A stretch of DNA of 43,199 bases from positions 1-43,199 of the forward strand of contig CALDSD010000070.1 in assembly GCA_937911325.1 (NCBI GenBank). The letters run 5' to 3'. Under the pieces are notes generated by a model that worked only from the letters and a program-made list of their open reading frames with translations, was not told the origin of the DNA and searched no databases. Origin of the DNA: an uncultured Neomegalonema sp. GTDB lineage: Bacteria; Pseudomonadota; Alphaproteobacteria; Rhodobacterales; Rhodobacteraceae. Position 1 is the stretch's first letter; every line of letters starts with the position of its first letter. Positions 15,908 through 24,209 of this stretch are shown here, piece after piece. The position numbers and the translations under genes are program-made.

Positions 15908-18338
15908 GCGAACCGGCCGAGCGTCCGTGATCGTGATCGGCGGCGGCAGCGTCGGTTGCTCGATCTTGTATCACCTCGCCAAGACCGGGAGATGCGACGC
16001 GCTCCTGCTCGAGCGGAATGAGCTGACCTCGGGCGCGACCTGGCACGCTGCGGGCAATGTCCATACGCAAAGCGCCTTTCCCAACCTCTCGGCGCTGCAG
16101 GCCTATTCACTGCGCCTCTATGACGGTCTCGCAGAGGAGGTCGGTCAGGAAGTCGGCAGCCATGTGGTCGGCGGTTTCTTTCTGGCGCAGACGCCGGAGC
16201 GGATGGAGGAGTTCAGGTTCCTTGCGGGCAAGTTCCGGGCGCTTGGGATCGAGTACGAACTGGTCACGCCCTCGGAAATCAAGGCCAAACACCCGCTGAT
16301 CGCGACGGACGGGCTCGTCGGCGGAGCCTGGGACCCGGAGGAGGGCTATGTCGATCCCTATTCAGTGACGATGGGGCTTGCAGCCGGAGCGCGCCGCTAC
16401 GGCGCCTCGATCCTCCGCGAAAAGCGCGTCGATCGGATCGAACGGCGCTCCGGCGGCTGGCGCGTGCATGTCGGCGAGGAGTGCTGGGACTGCGAAATCC
16501 TGGTCAACGCCGGCGGGTTCTGGGCCGATGAGGTCGCGCGCATGGTCGGCGCTCGGCTGCCCATCACCAATATGGAGCATCATTACATCGTCACGGAGAG
16601 CATGGCGGAGGTGGCGGCGCATCCGAATGAGTTGCCGATGATCCGCGACACCGACTCCCAGTTCTACATGCGTCAAGAAGCGGACGGGTTGCTCCTCGGG
16701 CCGTGGGAAAAAGACTGCCGTGCGGCCTGGGGCGGCAAGGGCGCGCCCTGGAGTTTCGGGATGGAGCTTTTTGAGGACGATCTCGATCGTCTCTCTGATG
16801 AGCTTGCTGCGATCCACGCTCGCGTGCCGGCGTTGAACGCGGCTGGCGTGAAGCGGATCGTCAACGGCGCCATTTCCTTCGCGCCGGACGCGCGGCCGAT
16901 GATCGGACCACTACCGGGCGCGCCGGATTTCTTTGTCGCCTGCGGTTTTCTTGGCGGCATCGCTCAGGCCGGCGGCGTTGGTCTGGCGATGAGCCAGTGG
17001 GTCCTGGACGGCGAACCCGAGATGGACCTGTCGTTCATCGATGTCGCTCGGTTTGGAGACTGGACGACGCAGACCTTTGCCCGAGAGCGCACATACGAGG
17101 TGTTCCCGATCCGCTATGAGATCATCTATCCTCAGCTAGAACGACGGACGGGGCGCCGATTGCGGACGACCCCGATTTATTCGACGCAGCTGGCCTATAG
17201 CGCCGTCATGGGGCAGGCCTACGGATGGGAGAGACCGCTCTGGTATGCTCCCGACCATGTCGCGCCGCGCGACGAACCGAGCTTCGAGCGACCCAACTGG
17301 TTCGAACATGTCGGCGAGGAATGCCGCGCCGTAGCCGAGCGCGTCGGCCTGATCGACATGAGCGCGTACAGCAAGTTTCTGGTCGAAGGGGCGAACGCGC
17401 ACGCCTTTCTGGACTATGTCGGCTCCGCGAAGGCGCCGACCGTCGATGGGCGCATGCGCCTGTCGCTGTTGCTGAACGAGAGAGGCGGGGTCGTCGGCGA
17501 CGTCACAATCTGCCGCCTCAGCGAAACCTCGTTTTACCTCGTAGGCGCAACGCTTGCCGAGGGCGTCTACCGGCGTTGGCTCGAGCGCCATGCCGCAGCC
17601 TTTGACGTCTCCATCTCGATGGTGACGGCCTCTCGGGGCGTCCTGGGGGTCAGCGGACCGAACGCGCGGGCTTTGCTGCAATCGCTGAGCGAGGATGACT
17701 TTTCGACGAGCGCCTTCCCTTTCATGACATGTCGCCCTGTCGAGATCGGACGAGTGCGCGGTCTCGCGCTTCGGGTCTCTTATGCGGGCGAGCTCGGTTG
17801 GGAGCTGCATTGCCCGATGGAGCACCTCTACGACCTGTTCGACACGCTGCTGGCCGAGGGCGAGCTCCATGGGCTGCAGCTCGTCGGCTCTCGGGCCTTG
17901 AGCAATCTCCGTCTTGAGAAGGGCTACCGCAGCTGGGGACATGAGCTGACGGTCGAAGTCTCGCCCCGAGCGGCTGGGCTGGAAGCGTTTTGCTCGCGAT
18001 CGAAAGACTACATTGGTCGCGCGGCGGTCGACGCCGCCCGCGAAACGATCCCACAGCGCGTTCTCGCGACACTCGCGGTTGAACCTCGCGGCGGCGACAG
18101 GCGTGAGGCTGATTGCTGGGGTTCGGAGCCCATTTTCCAGGGTGAAACCCTTGTCGGCTACGCCACGTCAGGCGGGTACGGTTGGCGGCTCGGGCAGAGC
18201 CTCTGTGTCGGCTGGATCAACTCGGACGTCGCCGAACCAGGCGGAAAACTCGACGTCCAGATACTCGGCGATCGCCGCGCCGCCACTGTCGTCGCCGATC
18301 CGGCGTTCGATCCCGATAACGCGAGACTTCTTTCGTAA
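15900..18338 (+). CDS. Dimethylglycine/sarcosine dehydrogenase-like FAD-GcvT fusion protein 1
   Basis: An 812-residue protein starting at an ATG that overlaps the nitrilase stop; a longer in-frame reading from 15726 would lie inside the nitrilase gene and is rejected. The N-terminal DAO-type FAD domain starts with VIVIGGGSVGCS. H49 in TSGATWHAAG matches the His that covalently holds FAD in the dimethylglycine dehydrogenase family. An FAD-oxidoreductase central domain (about 375-430) is followed by GcvT N- and C-terminal domains (about 430-800) that in relatives pass the released one-carbon unit to tetrahydrofolate. Predicted N-demethylase of an N-methylated amino acid or amine; exact substrate open. 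Confidence 0.9.
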   Translation: MSERTGRASVIVIGGGSVGCSILYHLAKTGRCDALLLERNELTSGATWHAAGNVHTQSAFPNLSALQAYSLRLYDGLAEEVGQEVGSHVVGGFFLAQTPERMEEFRFLAGKFRALGIEYELVTPSEIKAKHPLIATDGLVGGAWDPEEGYVDPYSVTMGLAAGARRYGASILREKRVDRIERRSGGWRVHVGEECWDCEILVNAGGFWADEVARMVGARLPITNMEHHYIVTESMAEVAAHPNELPMIRDTDSQFYMRQEADGLLLGPWEKDCRAAWGGKGAPWSFGMELFEDDLDRLSDELAAIHARVPALNAAGVKRIVNGAISFAPDARPMIGPLPGAPDFFVACGFLGGIAQAGGVGLAMSQWVLDGEPEMDLSFIDVARFGDWTTQTFARERTYEVFPIRYEIIYPQLERRTGRRLRTTPIYSTQLAYSAVMGQAYGWERPLWYAPDHVAPRDEPSFERPNWFEHVGEECRAVAERVGLIDMSAYSKFLVEGANAHAFLDYVGSAKAPTVDGRMRLSLLLNERGGVVGDVTICRLSETSFYLVGATLAEGVYRRWLERHAAAFDVSISMVTASRGVLGVSGPNARALLQSLSEDDFSTSAFPFMTCRPVEIGRVRGLALRVSYAGELGWELHCPMEHLYDLFDTLLAEGELHGLQLVGSRALSNLRLEKGYRSWGHELTVEVSPRAAGLEAFCSRSKDYIGRAAVDAARETIPQRVLATLAVEPRGGDRREADCWGSEPIFQGETLVGYATSGGYGWRLGQSLCVGWINSDVAEPGGKLDVQILGDRRAATVVADPAFDPDNARLLS

Positions 18339-18387
18339 GCGGCAACCGCTTTCGGACCGAAGAACCGCAACGCAAGGAACCTCTGCG

Positions 18388-20793
18388 ATGGCCGACTTCC
18401 CATCCCACGCCTCAGTTGTCGTCATTGGCGGCGGCGTTATGGGCTGTTCGACGCTGTACCACCTGGCCAAAGACGGGGTAAGCGATGCGATCCTGCTAGA
18501 GCGCAACAAGCTCACATCCGGCACGACCTGGCATTCCGCCGCGCAAGTGCGCGCGTTGCGCTCGACGCGCAACCTCACGGAACTGATCCGCTACTCTGTC
18601 TCACTGTACTCTCAGCTCGAAGCTGAAACAGGCCAGCAGACCGGCTGGATCAACAAGGGGTCGTTGTCGATCGCGGCAAGTGAGGACCGCATGACCCACA
18701 TTCAGCGGCAGGAGGCGCTGGCGGCCCTGTTTGGCGTGCGGACGCAGGCAATCTCGGCCGGAGAAGCGAAAGAGCGCTGGCCGCTGATGAACGCTGACGA
18801 CGTCGTCGGCGCCGTCTGGTCTCCGGATGACGGGCGGGTGAGCCCGTCAGACCTTTGCGCCGCCTTGATCAAAGGCGCCCGCGCGCGGGGCGCCAGGGTT
18901 TTCGAAGATACGTCGGTCGCCGGCATCCAGACACAGGACGGCCGCGTGGTCGGCGTCGAGACCGCGAACGGGTTGATCCGCTGCGACGCCGTCGCGCTGT
19001 GCACGGGGCTCTGGAGCCGAAATGCGGCGGCGATGGGCGGGGCCAAAGTTCCGGTCTGGCCCTGCGAGCACTTCTACCTTCTGACAAAGCCCGTGGACGG
19101 GATCACCGGCAACCTGCCCACGCTTTCGGACCATGACGGCCACCTCTACATCCGTGACGACAGCGGTGGACTGTTGGTCGGATGCTTTGAGCCGATGGGC
19201 AAGCCAATCGATCCTGACCGTCTGGGCGAAGACTTCGCTTTTCAACTGTTGCCGGAGGACTGGGATCACTTCGAACCGATGATGCACAATGCGCTGCACC
19301 GCCTGCCGCCGCTTCAGACAGCGGAGGTCAAGATGCTGCTCAACGGTCCTGAGAGCTTCACCCCGGACAGCTCGTTCCTGCTCGGGGAAACCGCCGAGAC
19401 CCGCGGGCTGTTTCTGGGCTGCGGCATGAACTCGGTCGGCGTTGCGACCGGCGGCGGCGCAGGCATGGCCCTGTCGCACTGCATCCAGCACGGCCACCCG
19501 CCTGCGGACCTGCACGAGGCCGACCCGAAACGGTATCCCGACTGTCTGAACTCGGTCGAGGCGCTGACCGCACGCGCGCCCGAGGTGCTCGGAAAGCACT
19601 ATGAAATCGCCTATCCGGGCCGGAACTGGTCAAGCGCGCGGAACCTTCGTCTTACGCCGCTGCATGAAAAGTGGGTCGATGCGAAAGCGCATTTCACACA
19701 GGTGTTCGGTTGGGAACGCCCCGTCTACTTTGGAAAAGAGCGCGAGCCGATCCTGAGCTTCGGCAAGCCGGACTGGTTCGACAACGTCGCCGCTGAGGTG
19801 GCCCATGCGCATGAACGCGCCGCGATCTTCGACCAATCGACTTTTGGGAAGATCGAAGTCGAAGGCCCCGACGCGGAGAGCTTTCTTGACCGTGTCTGCG
19901 CAAACGACATGACGCGTGCGCCGGGCAGAGCCACTTACACAGCGATGCTGAACCCGGCCGGCGGCATCGAGAGCGATCTGACAGCGGTGCGCATCACGGA
20001 CGAGCACTATCGTCTGTTTGTCGGCACCACCGCGATCCGGCGCGACATCGCCTGGCTCAAGCGGCATCTAGGCGACGATCGGGTGACGCTGCGGGACTCG
20101 ACTGAAGAGTTTGCGGTCATCGGTCTGATGGGCCCTAACGCGGCCGACATCGCGCGTAGAGTAGGGGCCTCGGAACTGACGGATCTGGATTACTTCCGCG
20201 TTGGGGAGGCCGAGATCGCCGGCGCCCATGTCCGCGCCGTCCGGCTTTCCTACGTGGGTGAGGCTGGTTGGGAGATCACCTGCCGGGCCGCAAACGCGCC
20301 GAAGATCTACGACGCGCTCTACGCCCAAGGGGCGCGTCCCGCCGGCGCCTATGCGCAAACGTCGATGCGGATCGAAAAGAGGTTCCTTTCCTATGGTCAT
20401 GATTTCGATACCGACATTTCGCCGTTGGAGGCCGGACTTGGCTTCGCGATCGCGTGGCAGAGCGATTTCGTTGGCCGCGAAGCGATTGAACGGCAGCGGG
20501 ACGAGGGGCGGGCGAACCGTGTCGTCAGCCTGATCCTGGAAGACCCCGACGCCAACCCCTTGGGCAACGAACTTGTGCGGTTCAACGGCGCGATCGCCGG
20601 GAAGACGACCTCGGCCGCGTTCGGCTATCGCCTCGGTCGCCCCGTCGCGCTCGCCGACCTGTCGCTATCGGACGCACGTGTGGCGCAATCGGAGGTCGAG
20701 ATCTCGATCGCCGGGCGATCCTACGCGGCGCGTGTTTCCACAGCCGCGGCGTTCGATCCAAAAGGCGTTCGGATGCGGACAGGATCCAACTAG
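18388..20793 (+). CDS. Dimethylglycine/sarcosine dehydrogenase-like FAD-GcvT fusion protein 2
   Basis: An 801-residue paralogue of the preceding gene with the same architecture: VVVIGGGVMGCS nucleotide fold, H49 in TSGTTWHSAA, central FAD domain with YGRNW-type region, then GcvT domains with LNPAGGIESDLT and SYVGEAGWEI blocks. The ATG at 18388 has an AAGGAAC ribosome-binding sequence at about 18373; an in-frame extension to 18013 would overlap gene 1 and is rejected. It lies 49 bp after gene 1. Two such enzymes in a row suggest two successive demethylations or a two-subunit specificity set. The last 4 bp overlap the convergent LysR stop. Confidence 0.92.
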   Translation: MADFPSHASVVVIGGGVMGCSTLYHLAKDGVSDAILLERNKLTSGTTWHSAAQVRALRSTRNLTELIRYSVSLYSQLEAETGQQTGWINKGSLSIAASEDRMTHIQRQEALAALFGVRTQAISAGEAKERWPLMNADDVVGAVWSPDDGRVSPSDLCAALIKGARARGARVFEDTSVAGIQTQDGRVVGVETANGLIRCDAVALCTGLWSRNAAAMGGAKVPVWPCEHFYLLTKPVDGITGNLPTLSDHDGHLYIRDDSGGLLVGCFEPMGKPIDPDRLGEDFAFQLLPEDWDHFEPMMHNALHRLPPLQTAEVKMLLNGPESFTPDSSFLLGETAETRGLFLGCGMNSVGVATGGGAGMALSHCIQHGHPPADLHEADPKRYPDCLNSVEALTARAPEVLGKHYEIAYPGRNWSSARNLRLTPLHEKWVDAKAHFTQVFGWERPVYFGKEREPILSFGKPDWFDNVAAEVAHAHERAAIFDQSTFGKIEVEGPDAESFLDRVCANDMTRAPGRATYTAMLNPAGGIESDLTAVRITDEHYRLFVGTTAIRRDIAWLKRHLGDDRVTLRDSTEEFAVIGLMGPNAADIARRVGASELTDLDYFRVGEAEIAGAHVRAVRLSYVGEAGWEITCRAANAPKIYDALYAQGARPAGAYAQTSMRIEKRFLSYGHDFDTDISPLEAGLGFAIAWQSDFVGREAIERQRDEGRANRVVSLILEDPDANPLGNELVRFNGAIAGKTTSAAFGYRLGRPVALADLSLSDARVAQSEVEISIAGRSYAARVSTAAAFDPKGVRMRTGSN

Positions 20794-21698
20794 AACGAGC
20801 TTATCTCTTTGCTGACCTGTAGCAGGAACTCGTTGGTAACCTTTCGCGACTTCGCCAGAGGGCTCTGAATCGCGTAGAAGTCGACCCGTTCAGAGACATA
20901 CTTCTTGATGTTGAGCCTTTTGAGACGACCGCTTTTTACGTGATCTGAGACGGCATGATCGATGATCTGGATGACGCCCGCGCCGGCGACGGCAAGGTCA
21001 ATGGCGAGTTGTGACGTAGATACCGCGCACACCGCGCGGGGTTCGAAGTAAAAGATACCGCCCTGTCGCAACAAGGGTATCCGCTTTTGAGTTTCAGAGA
21101 AGCCGAAAATGATGAAGTTCTTTTCCTGAATATCTTGAAAATACACCGCCTGTTTGTCGAAAAGGCTGTGGTTTTTCCCAACATAAAGACCGCGAGGGCT
21201 TGAAAAAATCTTTCTTGAAAGGCTTCGCTCAATTTTCGGAGGTTTTCCCGAGATGATTATATCATAATTTCGAAAATCATCAGTTGGCTTGTCTTCTTCA
21301 TCGATCCGGAATGCAATGTTTGGGTATTTTTTTAGGAAGTTACTAATTGCTGAAACAAGAAATTGCCTTGCGAAAAAGGTCGGACAGCAGACCGAGATTT
21401 CAGCGACTGTTTCTCGGTTGATCGTTTTGATGCTCTCATCGAGACTGCGCATCTCGTCGTAGATCGCCGAGATTTTCTCCAGGTACATCTCGGCGTCTGA
21501 CGTCAGCGCTATGTGCCGCGTCGTCCGGTCTATCAGCCGACAATCCAAACGCATTTCCAGCCTGCGAATGGCTTTTGAAACCGCCGAAGGAGAAATGCCG
21601 AGCTGCTGGGCGGCGTCGGTGAAACTTCCGGCTCCCTGCACCGCGATGAGGCAGGCGTGCTCAGTCGGGAGAGACCCATATTTTGGCGCGGACTTCAT
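20790..21698 (-). CDS. LysR-type transcriptional regulator (AT-richer than neighbours)
   Basis: A LysR protein of 302 residues from the ATG at 21698, which has an AGAAGG ribosome-binding sequence 5 nt upstream; an ATG at 21728 would add 10 residues without such support. The winged HTH (about 5-65) includes GSFTDAAQQLGISPSAVSKAIRRLE in two parts. The effector domain is unusually rich in Lys, Ile, Phe and Asn, and base composition in 21100-21360 is clearly more AT-rich than in genes on either side, consistent with recent transfer. It is convergent with the dehydrogenase gene (4-bp overlap) and divergent from the 161-residue gene at 21913. Target unknown. Confidence 0.9.
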   Translation of the reverse strand: MKSAPKYGSLPTEHACLIAVQGAGSFTDAAQQLGISPSAVSKAIRRLEMRLDCRLIDRTTRHIALTSDAEMYLEKISAIYDEMRSLDESIKTINRETVAEISVCCPTFFARQFLVSAISNFLKKYPNIAFRIDEEDKPTDDFRNYDIIISGKPPKIERSLSRKIFSSPRGLYVGKNHSLFDKQAVYFQDIQEKNFIIFGFSETQKRIPLLRQGGIFYFEPRAVCAVSTSQLAIDLAVAGAGVIQIIDHAVSDHVKSGRLKRLNIKKYVSERVDFYAIQSPLAKSRKVTNEFLLQVSKEISSF

Positions 21699-21912
21699 CG
21701 CTGCCTTCTGGAGAACGTTGAGGCGCACGTTTGCGCGACCAGCCGCGAGAGCTTCACCTCAACTAGTTTCGACTTGCTCCTTATGGATTTGGGGTCGCTA
21801 GAAAACTTTTCAATAAAGCGGCCTATCACAGGACTTTACGGCGTTAACTTAATCGTTACGCTTGATTACGTGGGAGCTTTCTTTGGGTTCCCAAATTGGG
21901 AGAGCCGTTTGA

Positions 21913-22398
21913 ATGTCTGAGGACAAGCGTAATAGCGTCACGTCACTTTTTGACACTTACGTTACGTTAGGTAAGGCGATTGAAACGACCGGCGACGACA
22001 GCTCTGACGGTCTTGGAGATTTTTCCCTAGGCGGTGCGATGGACGCGCAGCTTGAGCTGGTTGGATCTGTTGCGAAAACGCCATCGAGCACAGCGGCGGA
22101 GCTATTGCGCAAAGTTCTGATCTTTGCCGAGGGGTCAGAGTTCTTTGCCGATAAAGACAACAAAAGCGAAGCGGATCACCGTCTTCTCACATCTGTCTTC
22201 CGGGACATCGTGCTTTGCCTGCGACCCTATGTGGACGACCGCGACTGGAAGCAGCTGCTCGCGTTGAGCGAGAGCATGGGGTCCCGTGAGATCTTTGCGG
22301 TTCCCGAGTGCTACCTGAAGCGCGGCGATCCCATCCGATCCTTGTTCAACGAACCGAACATCGACGAACACCCGGCCCGACGAGCGGCGGCCGACTGA
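21913..22398 (+). CDS. Uncharacterised 161-residue protein at the flagellar cluster border
   Basis: I do not recognise a family. The product is soluble and acidic, with no signal peptide or TM helix. It has a Gly/Asp/Ser-rich stretch (about 25-42) and a helical remainder with two Trp/Leu-rich turns. A GGGAGAG ribosome-binding sequence lies about 8 nt before the ATG, which supports translation. The upstream AT-rich region 21699-21912 contains TTAACTTAA near 21842-21850, which looks like CtrA half sites but without the N7 spacing. It is convergent with fliP. A link to motility is only positional. Confidence 0.65.
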   Translation: MSEDKRNSVTSLFDTYVTLGKAIETTGDDSSDGLGDFSLGGAMDAQLELVGSVAKTPSSTAAELLRKVLIFAEGSEFFADKDNKSEADHRLLTSVFRDIVLCLRPYVDDRDWKQLLALSESMGSREIFAVPECYLKRGDPIRSLFNEPNIDEHPARRAAAD

Positions 22399-22414
22399 GA
22401 GAGCGGCGACTGGC

Positions 22415-22445
22415 GCGCCTGCAGCGGTCTCCACGCTGCAGGCGC
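22415..22445. terminator. Perfect 12-bp hairpin between convergent genes
   Basis: GCGCCTGCAGCG (22415-22426) and its exact inverse CGCTGCAGGCGC (22434-22445) enclose a 7-nt loop. It lies in the 83-bp gap where the 161-residue gene and fliP converge. No T-run follows on either strand, so it may act as an RNA end-protecting or Rho-assisted structure rather than a classic terminator. Confidence 0.5.
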
Positions 22446-22481
22446 AAGTTCTTCAATCGTCCGGTCGATCGCGTTTGCTCG

Positions 22482-23228
22482 CTAACCGACCCCGTATCCG
22501 CGGACCAGAGCGCCTGCCAACAGCGTCCATCCGTCAGCCATGACGAAGAAAGCGAGTTTGAACGGCAGCGAGACGACGACGGGCGGCACCATCATCATAC
22601 CCATCGACATCAGCACTGAAGCGACGACGATGTCGATCACCAGGAACGGTAGGAAGATCATAAAGCCGACTTCGAAGCCACGCTGAAGCTCGGACAGCAG
22701 AAACGACGGCAGCAAGATCGAAAGCGGAGGGTTGGCGACGTCCACGTCTCCCCGGCCTGGAGCGACTTCGATCATAGCCTGAAGGGTGTAGGGCGAGACT
22801 CGCATCAACATGAACTCCCGGAACGGAGCAGCGATGCTTTCAAGAGCCTGGTCCTCGTCGATCGTGTCTTCGAGCAGAGGGAGCACGCCCGTTTGCCATG
22901 CTTCGGTGAAAACGGGCTCCATGACGAAATAGGTGAGAAAGAGCGCGAGCGTCACGATCAGCATGTTGGGCGGCGCCTGCTGCAGACCGATCGCCTGCCG
23001 CAGGATCGACAGCACCGTCACCATGAACGGGAAACAGGTGACCATCATCGCGATCCCGGGCGCGAGGCTCAGAATCGTAATCAGAACGAACAGTTGAACG
23101 GCGCGGATCGACAAAGAGCCTTCGCCGCCCAGATCGAGCTGGACGGTTTGAGCGATCGCAGGAGTCGCGGCGAGGGCGACCACCAGCGCGCTGGCGACGA
23201 CGAGACCCTTCATCATGAGGGGTTTCAT
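22482..23228 (-). CDS. fliP: Flagellar export gate protein FliP
   Basis: A 248-residue FliP of normal length, part of the FliPQR export gate in the inner membrane. It has a cleavable N-terminal signal (hydrophobic run to about residue 26, ALAATPAIA-like). TM segments include VQLFVLITILSLAPGI and ALFLTYFVM, the PFMVTVLSILRQAIGLQQAPP signature lies between them, and two more TM segments follow near the end (FLLSEL...VASVLMSMGMMMVPP). ATGA overlap with the fliN stop shows translational coupling. Last gene of the leftward fliF-fliH-fliN-fliP operon; fliQ and fliR are not in the window. Confidence 0.97.
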   Translation of the reverse strand: MKPLMMKGLVVASALVVALAATPAIAQTVQLDLGGEGSLSIRAVQLFVLITILSLAPGIAMMVTCFPFMVTVLSILRQAIGLQQAPPNMLIVTLALFLTYFVMEPVFTEAWQTGVLPLLEDTIDEDQALESIAAPFREFMLMRVSPYTLQAMIEVAPGRGDVDVANPPLSILLPSFLLSELQRGFEVGFMIFLPFLVIDIVVASVLMSMGMMMVPPVVVSLPFKLAFFVMADGWTLLAGALVRGYGVG

Positions 23229-23605
23229 GGCAGATCGCTCCGAGGATCGAATTCCAGGATTTCGGTGAGGCGCACGCCCAGACGACCGGATCCATCTTCG
23301 AGTTCATGCAGCTCGCCCCGCGCCAGAACGCGATCGCCGACGAGGATCTCCACTGGATCTTCGATCTTGGTGTCGAGCGGTATCAGCGCGTCCTTCTCCA
23401 TGTCGAGCAGATCGCAGATCCGTGGCCGCGCGCGGCCGACGGAGACGACAAGTTCGACGGGGACGGAAAAGATCGCTCGGTTCCGCCGGTTCTCAGCGGT
23501 CGTCTCACGCCTTTCCAGGATCGGAGCTTCTTCTGGGTTCGGCGCGATCACTTCTTCCGCAGCCAAATCTTGGGTCGCCAATTCTTCGGCGCTCTGTTCA
23601 GACAT
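23225..23605 (-). CDS. fliN: Flagellar motor switch protein FliN
   Basis: FliN forms part of the cytoplasmic C-ring. From the ATG at 23605 it has 126 residues: an acidic, Ala/Glu-rich N-terminus (about 1-45) followed by a SpoA (FliMN_C) domain with VPVELVVSVGRARPRICDLL in two parts, DTKIEDPVEILVGDRVLARGEL and VRLTEIL. The chosen start has AGGAGG 5 nt upstream; a TTG at 23629 overlapping fliH is less likely. The spacing to fliH is 10 bp and the stop overlaps fliP as ATGA. FliM and FliG are not in this window. Confidence 0.95.
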   Translation of the reverse strand: MSEQSAEELATQDLAAEEVIAPNPEEAPILERRETTAENRRNRAIFSVPVELVVSVGRARPRICDLLDMEKDALIPLDTKIEDPVEILVGDRVLARGELHELEDGSGRLGVRLTEILEFDPRSDLP

Positions 23606-23615
23606 TCTGTCCTCC

Positions 23616-24209
23616 TCAACCTCGCTCAAGTTCCTGTTCTAGTGAATAAATTACGCGAGCAGCCGCCGCGGACGGATCGAACGCCAACGACCCGTTCGGC
23701 CATTCAAGCCGAACGAGTTCAGGCAGATCGGCACACGGCTGGATCTCAATGGGGTGGTCGGCGAAACGGTCCTTCAGGCGCGTCATCGCCTCCTCGCCAA
23801 GGTCGTCGCTCAGACGAAGCAACATCTTGTCAGTGAAGCCAGTGGACACGGCGGCGTTCAACTCAAGCTCCACTTCGCGCAGCGCACCTGTTTTCGCCAG
23901 GGACGGCAGGGTCTTGCTCAACACCGTCGTCAAGAGCGCCAACTGATGCCGCCGATGCGTTTCCTCCGCCGTTCGGAAAAGATCGATCGCTTCGTTGACG
24001 GCGTCGCCGACCTGATGGGCTGTGGCTTGCTGCGCGCTTTTGACGGCGGCAAGCGCCCCCTCTCGGCCGCGCGCCTCGGCGTCGCGCAGGAGCTTCTCCA
24101 ACTCGTCTGGCGACATTTCGAGCTTTACCTCGCGATCGATTTCCGGCGCCGGCTCAGCTGTCGTTTGCGGTTCGGTGCTGAAGTCTGTCAGGACGAGAGG
24201 CGAACTCAT
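23616..24209 (-). CDS. fliH: FliH-like export ATPase regulator
   Basis: A 197-residue protein in the fliH position between fliF and fliN. It has an acidic N-terminus with SPDELEKLLRDAEARGREGAL and a long helical middle, as in FliH stalks. The C-terminal half includes LSDDLGEEAMTRLKDRFADHPIEIQPCADLPE, the region that in relatives binds FliI. The family evolves fast, so the call rests on position, helical pattern and C-terminal similarity. FliH binds FliI and delivers it to the export gate; fliI lies elsewhere in this window. ATGA overlap with fliF. Confidence 0.85.
   Translation of the reverse strand: MSSPLVLTDFSTEPQTTAEPAPEIDREVKLEMSPDELEKLLRDAEARGREGALAAVKSAQQATAHQVGDAVNEAIDLFRTAEETHRRHQLALLTTVLSKTLPSLAKTGALREVELELNAAVSTGFTDKMLLRLSDDLGEEAMTRLKDRFADHPIEIQPCADLPELVRLEWPNGSLAFDPSAAAARVIYSLEQELERG

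Noticed and set aside
18013-18387. 125-residue N-terminal extension of the second FAD-GcvT fusion protein
   Set aside because: It overlaps the end of the first fusion gene; the ATG at 18388 has a ribosome-binding sequence and fits the family start.
21842-21862. TTAACTTAA with a nearby TTAC as a CtrA box before the 161-residue gene
   Set aside because: The spacing is 8 rather than 7, so it does not fit the consensus; it is kept only as half-site-like sequence.
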